This document shows positions 34,549 to 46,159 of a DNA stretch of 64,000 nucleotides, piece after piece; position 1 is the stretch's first letter; each line of letters starts with the position of its first letter. A model generated the notes under the pieces. The model did no database searches. It was not told the DNA's origin and saw nothing but the letters and a program-made list of their open reading frames with translations. A program made the position numbers and the translations under genes. The stretch covers positions 1 through 64,000 of the forward strand of contig NW_024087248.1 in the NCBI RefSeq assembly GCF_009730915.1, in the 5' to 3' direction. This DNA is from Dioscorea cayenensis subsp. rotundata (Eukaryota > Streptophyta > Magnoliopsida > Dioscoreales > Dioscoreaceae).

Positions 34549-37500
34549 ATGACGGACGGCATGGTGACGAGAGCTCGTGCTATGGATGATCAGCTCTTGG
34601 CGATGACCGAACAACTGGCTCGTCACGATGCTACCCTCACGAAGCTGGACTCTCTTTGTTCCACGGTGCAGCTCCATTCTGATTCTTTTGAAGTCCTCCG
34701 CAAGACCCAGGTAGAGTCTTTTGAAGCTCTGCGTAGCTCGATGGCTTCCCAGCAAAACATCCTCACCGAGATGATGATAAAGCTTCAAAATCTCGACAAA
34801 TCCACATCATCTTCACCTCAACCTCTACTCATTCCCTTACCATCACCACCACCCCTTCATCCTCATCATCCTCACTTAGCCTTACCCTCTTCTTCGTTCC
34901 AATCAAGTTCTTCCGACTCTTCTACCCGTCCTCCAAAGATCATTGTTTCTGTTTTTTCTGGCGAGGACGTCATGGGGTGGTTGTTTCAGATGAATCACTA
35001 CTTCATCTTCAACCAAATACCCGACGACCAACGCTTGGACATCGCAACCTTCTACATGGCTGGACCGGCGCTGTAGTGGTTTCAATGGCTCCATTCTACA
35101 TTTCAACTATCCAATTGGGAATCCTTTATTCGCCAAATCGAACTCCTATTTGGACCATCGTCCTTCATCAATCATGAAGCCAAATTGTTTAAGCTCCGCC
35201 AAACGTCTACAGTCACAGTATATCTTCAAGAATTTGAAGGTTTGTCCAATCATGTTCCTGGTCTCAGTCAGCAGAGTCTCCTAAACTGTTTTCTCTCCGG
35301 TCTCCGGGATGAGATTCAACGGGAACTCTATATGGTGAAACCAACTTCTCTTCATGATGCCATGGGATAAGCAAGGTTGGTGGTGGATAAGTGCAACGCT
35401 GGCCGTTTGAGTTTCAATCGACCTCCGTATCCTCGACTACTTCCTGCTCCGTCCACACCACCAGGACCCCAGCCTGCACCACTTCCTATCAAGAGGCTCT
35501 CACCGGCAGAGATGGCTGTGAGGAGAGAAAAGTGCCTCTGCTTTAATTGTGACGCCAAATTTGTCCCGGGTCACAAGTGTAAACCTGCCATGTTTCTCTG
35601 TTTGTTGGTGGACGCTGATGATCCGCTACCACCGGATGTTGAACCGGCACCGGATGAGTCCAATCCTTTACCCACGGCTCCTAAAGAGGAGATGGTGCTT
35701 CCAGAAGAGCCTTGTATATCCTTTCATACTCTAATGGGACAACTGGTTCCATCTACATTGAAGCTCGCCAGCACAATCAATGGCCATAACGTGGTCGTCC
35801 TGGTGGATGGGGGCTCGATGAACAATTCATTCAATCCCGTCTGGCCTCTCATTTCCACTTACCCATTCAGCCATCTGCACACATGCGGGTCACCGTGGGC
35901 AATGGCGATGCGCTGTCCTGTGGTGGTTAATGCATTGGCGTGCCATTGATGATCGGTGATGCGACATTTACCTTTGATCTCATATTACTGCCTATTTACG
36001 ATGATGATTTGGTCCTAGGAGTCCAATGGATGCTGCGATTAGGTCCGATTTTATTTGATTATGAGAATTTATGGATGGAGTTTAATTACAATGGCAATCG
36101 GGTTCGATTGATTGGCTTACTCAACCCCAATTTAATCTGATTCGGGCAGCATCGTTACAAAAATCAGGCTCGGACAGCATGCACTTCTATCATCTTACTA
36201 TCGTACCCATTGAACCGCACCCGGTTCCATTAGACTCGGATGCCCCTCTGAGCTTCATTAACACGATATGTTCTCTTCCTCGCGAGTTCGTAGAGGTATT
36301 TTCCACACCAGCTGGCCTTCCTCCAATAAGAGAGCACGCTCATCACATTCCTCTGCTACCAGGTGTGCCACTAGTCAACGTGAGGCTGTATCGATATCCA
36401 TATTTCTAGAAATCTGAAATTAAGAAGTTGGTGAGTGAGATGCTGACCGACGGCCTCATCCGGCCAAGTACAGGCCCCTTCTCCTCCCCGATTCTCCTTG
36501 TGAAGAAGAAGGACGGTACTTGGTGCTTTTGTGTGGATTATCGAGCTCTCAACGCCGTCACAGTAAAGGATCGCTTCCCAATTCCGATGGTGGAGGAATT
36601 ACTTGATGAAATTGCCGATTCCTGCGCCTTCTCCAAATTGGATCTGCGTTCAGGCTACTACCAGATTAGAATCCACCCCACTGATGTGGAGAAGATGGCC
36701 TTTTGTACCCACGACGGGCACTATGAATTCTTGGTCATGCCTTTCGGCTTGACGAACGCGCCGTCAACGTTCTAGTCCTTGATGAATTCGATCTTCAGGC
36801 AAGTACTCCGAAAATTCATACTTGTTTTTTTTATGACATTCTTGTTTATAGTCCAGACTGGAATTCTCATGTGGACCACTTGCGAAAGGTGCTGGAGAGA
36901 TTGCGTAACCATCGCTTGTTCGCTAAATTCCCCAAATGTGAGTTTGGGTGCACGAAGATTGGTTACTTGGGACATGTCATCAGTGGTGACAGGGTTGCTG
37001 TTGATCAAGAAAAAATTCAAACAATTCAAGATGTGCCACTTCCTACTTCAGTGAAGGGCCTGCAAGGATTTTTGTGTCTTTGCGGCTACTACCGACAGTT
37101 CGTGGCTCACTATACTGCATTGGTTGCCCCGTTGAAAGAGCTCTTGAGGAAGGATGCGTTCATCTGGATTTCCTCCGCCACTCAAGCTTTTGAAAAATTG
37201 AAGGAAGCCTTAACCCATACCCCTATCTTACAATTGCCAAATTTTAATGAACCATTCGTGGTTCAAACCGATGCCTCGGGCACTGGGGTTGGGGCCATTT
37301 TGATGCAACAGGGCCATCCTTTGGCTTACTTTAGTCATCAGCTCAATCTGCGACTTCAAGCCGCTTCCACCTACGCCAGGGAGATGTTTGTTATCACAGA
37401 GGCAGTCAAGAAATGTCATCAGTATCTTCTCGGTCGATGCTTCACAATTCAGACCGACCATCGCAGCCTTCGCTCATTGCTACACCAGACCATTCAAACT

Positions 37501-39091
37501 CCAGACCAATAGCGGTGGCTGTTTAAACTCCTTGGTTATGATTTCGACATTCAATATAAACCAGGATCATTCATGGACCGTCAGATGCTCTGTCTCGTGT
37601 TCAGGGTGCGTCATGTCATTCTCTGTTCTCCATTTCACAACCTTATCCTATTATCTGGGATGCACTGTGTCGCACATATGCCGCTCACCCTGAAACAGAT
37701 TAGTTAATTACGGAGGTTGTAGCAAATCCTGGCAATCACCCCAATTATGCAATTAGGGATGGTATCTTGTTCTTCAACAACAAAGTCTGCATTCCTACTG
37801 ATTCGGCACTTATTCCATTACTCTTGGCTGAATTTCATGCTATACTATTGGGGGGTCACGCCGGCATTTAGCGTACCATGGCTAGAATCACCAGTGTCTT
37901 TTATTGGTCAGGAATGCTCAAGACAGTCTATGATTTTGTCTCACAATACCCGACATGCCAGGCTTCCAAGCTGTTTAATCGCGCCCCTGAAGGTTTGCTA
38001 CAATCACTGCCGATCCCAGGGAAGATAAGGCATTCAATATTGATGGATTTCATCACTAATCTTCCATCATCCAGTGGCAAAACTACAATTGTTGTTGTGG
38101 TCGACCGTCTGTCTAAACATGCCCATTTCACGGCATTGGGGCCTACTTTCACTGCTCCTCAGGTGGCAGAGATATTAGCGAAGGAAGTTATCAAGCTACA
38201 TGGAATTCCGGCACAAATTGTATCGGATCGTGACCCTATTTTTATGAGCCATTTTTGGAAGGAGCTATTCCTTCTTCAAGGGACAATGTTAGCAACTAGC
38301 AGTGCGTATCACCCCCAAACTGATGGGCAAACCGAGGTATTGAATCGCTATTTAGAGGACTATCTCCGTTGCTTTGCCTCCGACAATCCCCGTCTCTGGA
38401 CACATCTGTTGCCATGGGCGGAATGGCATTATAATACGACTTGGCATTCGGCAATCAACATGACACCCTTTGAGGCCGTCTTTGGTCGATCACCGCCAAC
38501 CTTGACAGACTACATTATTGGGAGCTCCACTGTAGCAAACGTTGATGACCTCTTATCCGAGCGAGCCACTATCATCACTGCACTCCGTGAGAATTTACAA
38601 CGTGCCCAGACTCGAATGAGGAATCAAGCGAATGCCAAGCGCACTGATGTGGAATTTTGTCCAGGGATTGGGTACTTCTTAAGCTCCAGCCGTATCGGCA
38701 GAGTTCGTTAGCTCGACGTACAACACACAAACTCTCAATGCGTTTCTTCGGGCCTTTCCAGATCGAGGAACGAATTGCCGCGGTAGCTTACCATTTGAAA
38801 TTACCAGAGACTGCTAAATTGTACCATGTTTTTCATGTTTCTTGGTTGAAAAGGTTCAAAGGTAGTCCGGACCAATTTATCAACCCATTGCCTGCAAATT
38901 TTATAGACCAGCATCCTCTTTTGACTCCCAGGCCTGTTGTGAAGTATCAGGATATTCTCCATGGTTCCCAGGTTGTTCCGCAGGTCTTGGTGCATTGGGA
39001 GGGGCAGCAGGAGTCTGATGCTACATGGGAAGATGCCCAGGCTTTCAAGGATACATTTCTTGAATTTCCCTTGAGGACAAGGGTGTGGTGA
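34549..39091 (+). pseudogene. Gypsy gag-pol remnant
   Basis: Gag starts at 34549 and has a TAG after GPAL (35074-35076). A zinc-knuckle region (CLCFNCDAKFVPGHKCK) lies at about 35536-35586, followed by a protease-like VLVDGGSMN (about 35796-35822). RT begins about 36428 with [14 protein letters not shown] and [12 protein letters not shown], then a TAG. The active-site box near 36818-36860 reads FFYDILVYS where gypsy elements have FxDDILVYS, so the first catalytic Asp is replaced by Tyr. RNase H (VVQTDASGTGVGAIL, TDHRSL) is stopped at about 37510. Integrase covers about 37800-38600 (DRLSKHAHF, VSDRDPIF, YHPQTDGQTEVLNR) and the chromodomain is VLVHWEGQQESDATWEDA (about 38985-39045). At least five lesions make the coding region non-functional. 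Confidence 0.9.
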
Positions 39092-39104
39092 ACCGGGGGC
39101 CAAT

Positions 39105-39557
39105 TGATGCACAAGGTTCAGCGGGTGATACCAATGCTGGCACTAGGAGGAGTAACCGCAAGAATCAAGGTGTCAAAGGAGTTAAATTCACAGATTTTGT
39201 GATGGGTTAATGATTTTAGTATGAAGTAATTAGCAGGTAATGCAATGAATTAATAGTTATGTAAAGGTTGTAATTACTGGAGAGAAAAGTCCATTAGAGG
39301 GGTTGTTATTGATGGTGGGATTGTTCTAGCACATGAGATGTTTGTGAAAATGCTAGCACAGCAGGCAGGTTGTTACAATCATGATGATGATTCGCTATAT
39401 AAACCAAATTATTGAGTAAATAAAAGTAAGGAATATTTGCTCAGTCTTGTCTCCCTCTCTTCTTCTTCTCTCCCTATCCTCATCCTTTCCCTTTTCCCTT
39501 TCCCTTTTTCTCTTTCCTTTCTCTTCCTAAATCTATATTTTCCCTAGTACTGCATCA
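39105..39557 (+). repeat. 3' LTR of the gypsy element
   Basis: 453 bp, same termini as the 5' LTR. Differences include small substitutions around AATTACTG and the TTATTGAGTAAATAAAA stretch. Confidence 0.9.
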
Positions 39558-39683
39558 CATAGGTATCTATTACTATTAGTAATCAACTATATTTCAATAG
39601 TGTCCAATTCTCCAATTCAAACGCCCCCTTGACTATCTTTGGAGCTTAAATAGGAAGGAAAAGCAGGGAAAAAGGGCATCATT
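39558..39683. repeat. Right copy of the repeat flanking the gypsy element
   Basis: Matches 33953-34076 over its full length with only a few differences (for example CCCCCTTGAC versus CCCCCTGAC). It is followed by unique sequence, TGAAATGAGATC. Confidence 0.9.
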
Positions 39684-41385
39684 GAAATGAGATCTTAAGC
39701 TCATCTCTGACGAGACGAAAGAGGAATCTGGTGGTGTGAGCTGCCGGATTTGATTATCTTAATTCATGTTGTTTTTCATTTGGTTATGAAATTCTTGTTC
39801 TTAGTTACTTGATGACTGATTTGATGATGATGTGATTTAGACCTTTGTGTTGAGATGAATGCTTGTTATCTATTAGATGTGGTTGTTATTTGCTTGAATT
39901 CATCGCTTGAATGTTAAATATGAATCAAGTTTCATGAGATTTATTGGAATTGTTACAATTTCTCTGTGAAGAGCTGTTTGAGTGTCTAGCTCTGTTAGTT
40001 TGAGATTAGATCTGTTAAGTTTCATTCTTGTTGATTGAAGATTCATAACATCATGTTGATGACAATAGATGAGAATAATAGTTATTTTTCTTTAAATATT
40101 ATAACTCTCAAAGAATAATATTGTGTTCTCAATTAGAAGAATGTGACCATTTTAATAATAAGAATAATCATAATTGCTTCGCTAATTCTCTCTCTCTTCA
40201 TTAATATAATATATAAAGTTTTTGAATAAACAAAATCTTATTGTCACATTGACTCAAAAGTCTGAGCAAGAGCCTTTAATCATTTTTTATAAAGCCCAAG
40301 TTAGAGAATGAATTAACTGGAATTTTATTACTCAAAATAGCAAATATTCTTAATTATCAAACTTCCAAGTTTTCAATTTAGATCATTTGCGACTTCATAA
40401 CTATTTAAAAAATAAAATAAAATAAAATAAAACCCAATTGGCCATTTCCTCTTTCTTTCTGTTGTTGGACATTCATAGGGCGTTCGCAATTTGGCACTGT
40501 GGGCTCTTTTCTTTTAACCCGGCTTTTAATTAGGGTTAGACTAGTTAAAAAGCATGGATTACAAATCAAATTTTTTAATTTTTTTTTATATTTCAGATGA
40601 TTGCGGGTTCATGACTCCTATTAGGGGCAAGCCCCTAATATTAATTACCTCAGACAATGTCATGAAAACCTCCGATTAAAAAACAAGTGTGAATTAGAAA
40701 TAACTGAGCAGACGTAACAATCTTTTTTATTAATTTCAAATATGCATATGAGCACATGATCATAGGCAAGAATATATGAGTATTAAGAGAGCTATTTTTT
40801 TATAAAAGAGCTTGACAAGAGAGTTTTTTTAAAGAAAGAGTTATTTTTATCATGCTCCTCAAACTTCTTTTTGCTCGGCTGGCATTCTTAACTCCTTTAC
40901 TGAAAGTATGTTAGAAGATTCTTCTAGCTTTGTGGCCATGGCCCTATTCGATTTCTTCCTTTTTTGTGTGGGTTTGTGTCTTGATATATCGCTTAGTTCC
41001 CAAGCTGGGGCCACTCTACATTTATGAGTTGCCTACTTGGTTATCTTTGCTTCTTTTGTCACTGAAGACTTTGGCCCTTTGTGCTTGTAAAATCTCTTTG
41101 CTTCTGGACTTGTGAAACTCCTCAAGTCTATGACTTCTTTGTGTCTTAAGACTTTGGAGTTGCATTTGTCTTTTTCATGGTGCATTTAAGTCTTGACTCT
41201 TCAATGCTTTTGACCCTTGACCATTAGGTCTTTAAGTTGTGACCCTCAACATGGTTAGGTCATTAACTTGACAATTTTGATTTTTGCTTTTAAAATGCAT
41301 TTCAAGCTATAATTATGAATTTGATTTCCATTTGTTAAGCCACCAATTGAGTTCTCTACTTCATTTTTGCGAAAAAGACCTCATA
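39684..41385. other. No gene recognised
   Basis: AT-rich. 40225-40470 is the distal part of block A and matches 57455-57507 and 58028-58206. The remainder shows no coding signal. Confidence 0.45.
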
Positions 41386-41885
41386 ATGAGCTTCAAGAAA
41401 ATTTTTTGTCAACTCTTTTTTAATGAGCTTCAAGAAAAAAAAATTTTGTCAACTCTTTTTTTAATGAGTGTTGACAGGAGATATTTTTTGTGAACTTTTC
41501 ATTTTTTTTTTTCTCTTTTTTTATTCTTCTTTCCACTTCAAGAAATTTTTTCATTCTTCTTTTCATTTCACTTTTTTTACTCCAATGAGTGACGAAGGAC
41601 CTCAAAGTGAGCTTGAAGAGAGGGTTTGATTTTTTTTATGAAAAATTTCTCTTTACCACAAAAGTGTCAAGACTTCAAGGTGAAATTAGAAAAATTATGA
41701 AAAATTTCTCGTTACCCCAAGAAAGTCAAGACTTCAAGGTCGAATGAGAGAAATTATGAAAAAAATTCTCGTTACCCAAGAAAGTCAAGACTTCAAGGTG
41801 GAATTAGAGAAATTATGAAAAATTTCTCATCACCTCAAGAAAGTCAAGACTTCAAGATGGAATGAGAGGAATTTTTTTATGAAAA
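41386..41885. repeat. Two minisatellites (about 38-bp x2 and 59-bp x4)
   Basis: 41386-41468: two copies of AATGAGCTTCAAGAAAA...TTTTGTCAACTCTTTTTTT. 41638-41885: ATGAAAAATTTCTC or a close variant recurs at 41638, 41697, 41756 and 41815 (period 59), with a partial fifth copy at 41879; each unit contains AGTCAAGACTTCAAG. The spacers are not conserved in the way expected for other repeat systems. Confidence 0.85.
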
Positions 41886-42384
41886 TTTCAAGAGGAGGTC
41901 CTGCAAAGAAAAAAATTACGAAAATACCCCCAATGAATTCATCCATCATTCATTTTTTTACCTTCCTTCAATTTTTCCTTCTCATTTTTTCTTTTACTTT
42001 TCATCTCTTCTCTTTTTTTTTTACTACTCCCCTTTTTTCCTTTCCTCTTTTTTTACTCATCCTTCTTTCATTTTTCCATCTTTCTTCCATTTTTTCTCTC
42101 TCTAATTCAACCTTCATTTTTCTATTTTTCTCCTTCTCCATTCGAGATTTATTCGTGTCAATACCGCTGACATGGTCTTACAACTTGAGTAGATAACAAC
42201 ACAATGTTGCATGTTTTATTCCACATGACAAGAGCTCTTGGCGAGTGTTAACTATCCTTTCTCCCAAACACCCAAGAATAAGCATCAGAGAGCCAAAATA
42301 TGAAAGCAATGGTACCAAAACCCCAACCAAACATCTATATGTCTTCCAAATACAGTGATCTTCGTCCCAGCACCCTCGTCTCAG
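41886..42384. other. Pyrimidine-rich spacer; no gene
   Basis: Long C/T tracts (41950-42150) keep one plus frame open, which I regard as a composition effect. 42230-42384 may be decayed 3' part of the KAS I pseudogene. Confidence 0.5.
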
Positions 42385-43460
42385 TTAGGTCACCAACAAG
42401 TGTGGAGGTCGCATTGGCGTTTATATGGTTAACCTTTTCCGATGTCACTTCTGCATCCTCAAGACTGCTTTAAATGCAACTCGAAACACCAAGTTCATCG
42501 GCTCTCGAATCAGTTGTATGATATGCATCACAGTTCACAACACCACCCAGGTACTCGGCTATAATTGGTGCATCTCATTTCGTTGCATATTCCAAGCTTT
42601 TCAATAACTAGAACACCGTCACCTTGCCTCGACGTGGTTTTAGGACCATTATTTCTCTGAGACAGAGCCCTACAAGCAACAAAACCTCCAATCCCAATTG
42701 GAATAATAGCAGCTTCGGTACCATCAACAATCATTATATCAGCCTCGCCTCTACGGATGTGGTTGGCAGCGGCATAGAAACAATAGTTTAGAGGTAGCAT
42801 AAGCAGCTGAAATCGAATATATTGCACTCCCATAAAACCAATATCCATGGCAAGTAACACAGAACCCATATTTGTTATTGCATAGGGAATGAAGAATGGA
42901 GTTATCTTTCTACAGCCTTTCTCTATGGGAACTTGAACTCTATTGGAAAAAACACTGTGAGACCACCCATGCCTGACCTGACAAGCACACCTGCCCAAAT
43001 TTTGTCAACCTTCTCAAGCTTCGGTGTTCACAGAGTAAGCCCGGCGTTCAAAAGCACCTTCTTCCCACTAACAAGGCAGTACCAGAGGCGATCATGCAAC
43101 CTCTGATCATTCTTCATGTCGATGTTACCCTCCGACAAGAACCCTCAGATTTGTCCGGCAAGCCTTGTCGGAAACTTAGTCACATCAACACGATCAAGTC
43201 TGCTCCCGCTCTCCCCCGCTAACAGCCTACTGTAGCAGAGATGCACGTCGTTGCCAAAGTCGGAGATGAGTCCCAGCCCCGTGATCACAACCCACTTTTT
43301 CGGATCCGTTTCCCGCTTCGGCACCAACGCCACAACAGCCGATGTGCGGATTGCTAGAGAAGGAGTTTGGGGGGCGGTGGCGGATAGGACGTCTGTTCAC
43401 CGGAGCCGACACCGGGGATAGGCGGAGACTATCGGGAGGAGCTGCGCGAAGGGTTTGCAT
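42385..43460 (-). pseudogene. Intronless KAS I (plastid 3-oxoacyl-ACP synthase I) pseudogene
   Basis: Minus-strand reading recovers, in order, a plastid transit-like N-terminus (MQTLRAAPPDSLRLS) starting at 43460, then PKRETDPKKWVVITGLG. Next come LAGESGS and FPTRLAGQ, then VSGKKVLLNAGL, KVDKIWAGVLV and RKITPFFIPYAITNMG. The final recognisable pieces are NYCFYAAANHIRRGEADIM, TEAAIIPIGIGGFVACRALS and, in another frame, ATSTLVGDLTE. KAS I condenses malonyl-ACP with growing acyl-ACP in plastid fatty acid synthesis. The active-site Cys segment (normally TACATSN) is scrambled by frameshifts around 42790-42830. There are in-frame stops (TGA just after LAGQI near 43147, another near 43046) and several shifts. 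No introns separate segments that I expect to be on different exons in plant KAS I genes, so this looks like a processed retrocopy. No poly-A tail or target duplication was confirmed. Confidence 0.85.
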
Positions 43461-44369
43461 TTCGGCGCCAAAAAAGAGAGCGAGAAAGAGAGATTGAGGG
43501 AGCTCAGGATAACAAGCACGGGAGAGAGAAGAAGGAAATACATGCTACGGATGCATGTGGGTGCATGGTTTCTTTTCTTTAAATGCATGGAAAAAATTAT
43601 ATATTTTTTTATAGAGAGAGAGCAAGAACGAGAGAGAGGAAAGAAATACATGCTAAAGCATGTCTATGCATATGTCTCTCTTTAAATGCATGTAGTATGA
43701 ACGTACATGTGTTTTTTTTTTTCTAATCAGCGCATGCATGAATTGATAGAATAAGGACAAAAGACATGCATAAAACCAAATGAATGTACAGCACAATACA
43801 TGCAGGGCATTATGGCTTTTTGGCTTATCAAACCTAAACCTATGTGCATAGACAACAATTTAATTTATTAAATAAATATGGAGACATAGAATACTATAGT
43901 TCATGGGATCTATTATAATCTATGCATACATGGTGTAGTTTTTACTCTGATAATCTACCTTATGATTGAGTTCCGATTGAGCTCCGACTTCTTCTCTCTC
44001 CTTCTCTTTTTTCTATTTTTTCAGTCTCTCTTCTTATTTCTTTTCCCAGTCTCCTTCCTCCTTCTTCTTCGTCTCTCTTTCTTTCTATTTTCTTCAGTCT
44101 CTCCTCTTGGTTTTTTTTTCCTTCAACTTTTCTCAAACTTCCCGTTCCTTCTTTCTTAGTCCCCAGAAAATCCTCAACACCCCCTCCAAGAATCTCAAAC
44201 TCCCGGGAGATTTTTTAAATTTTGAATTCAAAATTTCCGATCCTTATCTATAATCTCCTCATTTTTTTATATGTTTTTTATGTATCTTTTTTTTAATTTC
44301 CCTCCTTTTTCCATTATTATATATATATATATATATATATTTTTAAATTTCAAATGAAAATACATATAT
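43461..44369. other. No gene; purine/pyrimidine-rich tracts
   Basis: GA-rich 43480-43640 with a loose duplication around AAATACATGCTA; CT-rich 43985-44160. Short open frames here follow from the biased composition. A TA tract lies at about 44319-44340. Confidence 0.5.
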
Positions 44370-44933
44370 GAGCGATGCTATTTTTACTGAATAAATTTAC
44401 CGAATAAATTTCCCGAATGACGTAAATGCCCAACTTGTCATCCACATCCTCATCCACGTCTATTATATATATAAACTTCAAATTTGAACTTTAAAAATTC
44501 TTAAATACTTAAAAATTAAAAAAAATTATAAAACTATATCTAAAATCATAAAACCCAAATACTACAAAAATCTATAAACTAAAAATCTAAAAATTTTAAA
44601 CCCTAAATAATAAATACTAAACCCCTAAACCCCTAAATCCTAAGTCTCTAAACCCTTGACCTAAGTCTTATGCTCTAAACCCTAAACAAGAAATCACAAA
44701 CCCACTGGGATTTGTGATTTCTAGTTATCAATTTAGGAGATATTCGGTTTATATTTATATGTTTATCTTTTACGATTAAATGTTTAAATTTAGGATTTAG
44801 ATAATAAAGAGAAATTAATTTTTTTTTAAAAAAAAAAGATAAAGAAAGAATGACGTGGATGCTGACATGACATGGATGCCAACTTAACATTCACGTTATT
44901 CGGGAAATCTATTCGGGAAAAATATCATTACTC
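44370..44933. mobile_element. Mutator-type MITE with telomere-like internal repeats
   Basis: Inverted ends of about 90 bp (GAGCGATGCTATTTTT on the left; ...AAAAATATCATTACTC on the right), each with TTCCCGAAT and a CCACGTC stretch. The flanks are identical 9-bp repeats, TACATATAT (44361-44369 and 44934-44942), as expected for Mutator, although TA-rich flanks make chance matches easier. The middle at 44590-44690 contains degenerate CCCTAAA-type repeats. Confidence 0.7.

Positions 44934-44935
<2 letters not shown>

Positions 44936-45004
<69 letters not shown>
44936..45004. repeat. (TA)n microsatellite
   Basis: About 69 bases of uninterrupted alternating A and T, the longest TA run in the window. 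Others lie near 12443, 15665, 17525, 18061 and 57277. Confidence 0.95.
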
Positions 45005-45006
<2 letters not shown>

Positions 45007-45289
45007 AACAAATACATATCATCAATAATAAAGTTAGTTCTAAGAAGAGACATAACAAGCTAGATTAAAAACAAAAAGAAGAAAACTTATGAGTCCTGTA
45101 AACCCAGGCCAAGTTCATGAGGGCATATAATTAGCACGTATTTTTTTTCAAAATAATGATAAGTACAAATATATATATATAGATATAGGATAGTTTAAAA
45201 CGTGAACTACTTTTTTCGTACTAGGGTCGGGGAGCGAACATCAGCACTACTAAATATTTATAGCTAATTTGTGTAGATAGAAGTGAGTT

Positions 45290-45437
45290 CATATTATTTG
45301 GTTCTAGAATCAGGGCATTTTTTAGTTTTGACCTATCACAGCCTGATGTGTCATTAATTTTTTTTGTCTGGTGATACATGTTAAACTGAGATATGTCAGA
45401 ATCAAAAAATACCCTAGTTCTGGAACCAGGTAATATG
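45290..45437. mobile_element. Small MITE at the BAG breakpoint
   Basis: About 148 bp with inverted ends of about 43 bp (CATATTATTTGGTTCTAGAA on the left and the complement CATATTACCTGGTTCCAGAA on the right). Its right edge coincides with the point where the block-B BAG frame loses similarity to block A. No target duplication is evident. Confidence 0.65.
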
Positions 45438-45798
45438 AGATGGGGATGAAATCAAGACGGAGGAGCAACGCCATTAGAGCCTCGGCGAGCTTGGCGCGTT
45501 CTCGAGGGTCATGGCGTACGGCGTCGACGGTGACCTGGCGGCGGATCAGGGCTTTGATGCGGGCGTCAGCGTCGACGGCGAGGATCTTGCGGGTGAGGCA
45601 TCGGAGGAGGTGGGAGCAGTAGGAGGATTGGATCTTGGAGGCGGCGGAGGAGACGACGGGGATCGGAATTAGGGTTAGGCTTTCGTTGGGGGGTTTCCAA
45701 TGGGAATTGAGATGGTGGTATTGTTGGGATTGTGAGGGGGTGTTTTGGTCATTTTGAGTGGAATATAATGAGGATTCAATATAGAAAAAGAAACTCAT
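45438..45798 (-). pseudogene. Truncated BAG-domain gene (block B paralog)
   Basis: Matches the BAG frame of block A from ESSxYSTQND through the IQ motif (ASKIQSSYCSHLLR) to LLLRLDFIP. Similarity then ends at 45438, where the adjacent MITE begins; the frame runs through that element to a stop at 45322. The second half of the BAG domain, which carries part of the Hsp70-binding helix bundle, and the acidic C-terminus are missing. The N-terminus also differs from block A by an insertion (QQYHHLNSHWKPP). The product could not bind Hsp70 in the usual way, so I call it a pseudogene, though a short IQ-containing peptide is still possible. Confidence 0.8.
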
Positions 45799-46159
45799 AA
45801 GCTTTGGTACTTTGTGTCTCTCGATTTGGTTATTTATATGAAGTGCGAAACTTCGCCATTAGTCCTTTGAATTTTACCAGAATGTTTTGGTCCTTAAGTT
45901 AGTAAAATTAACTTTTGATCCCTAAATTATATATATATATATTAGTAATAACTAAAATTCTGGAACCTGTCCCAGGTGTGCAGCTATGTTATGAATATAA
46001 TACATAAATTTATAATTATAATTTTATATAAATATATACAATATATTATAAATTACTAAAAATTTTAAAAATAATAATGCAAAATGTTCAATAAAAAAAT
46101 AATTCATTTTATAATTTTTAAATATCAACTAATTAGTAAAAAATCATAACAATCATTTT

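Larger units (their letters stand above)
34077..39557 (+). mobile_element. Ty3/gypsy chromovirus retrotransposon, defective
   Basis: A complete but dead element: LTRs 34077-34526 and 39105-39557 (TG..CA), a primer-binding-like site TTTGGTGCTTTCATTGA at 34528-34544, a polypurine tract (AACCGGGGGCC) just before the 3' LTR, and gag-protease-RT-RNase H-integrase-chromodomain coding order. That order and the C-terminal chromodomain place it among the chromoviruses, probably near the Reina clade. The expected 5-bp target duplication is missing (ATCAT on the left, CATAG on the right). Instead, 124/126-bp direct repeats flank it. Confidence 0.9.

Noticed and set aside
34381..34788. Minus-strand frame of 135 codons
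   Set aside because: Antisense to the LTR and gag start of the gypsy element.
41638..41885. Regularly spaced repeats reminiscent of a CRISPR array
   Set aside because: The whole 59-bp unit is repeated without unique spacers, and this is a plant nuclear genome.
43397..43685. Frames of 76-84 codons upstream of the KAS I remnant
   Set aside because: Low-complexity GA-rich sequence with no domain; one runs antisense to the transit-peptide region.
44590..44690. Possible interstitial telomere
   Set aside because: Heptamers are degenerate and lie inside a MITE; not a telomere fusion point.
44872..45063. Frame rich in Tyr-Ile repeats
   Set aside because: Translation of the (TA)n microsatellite.
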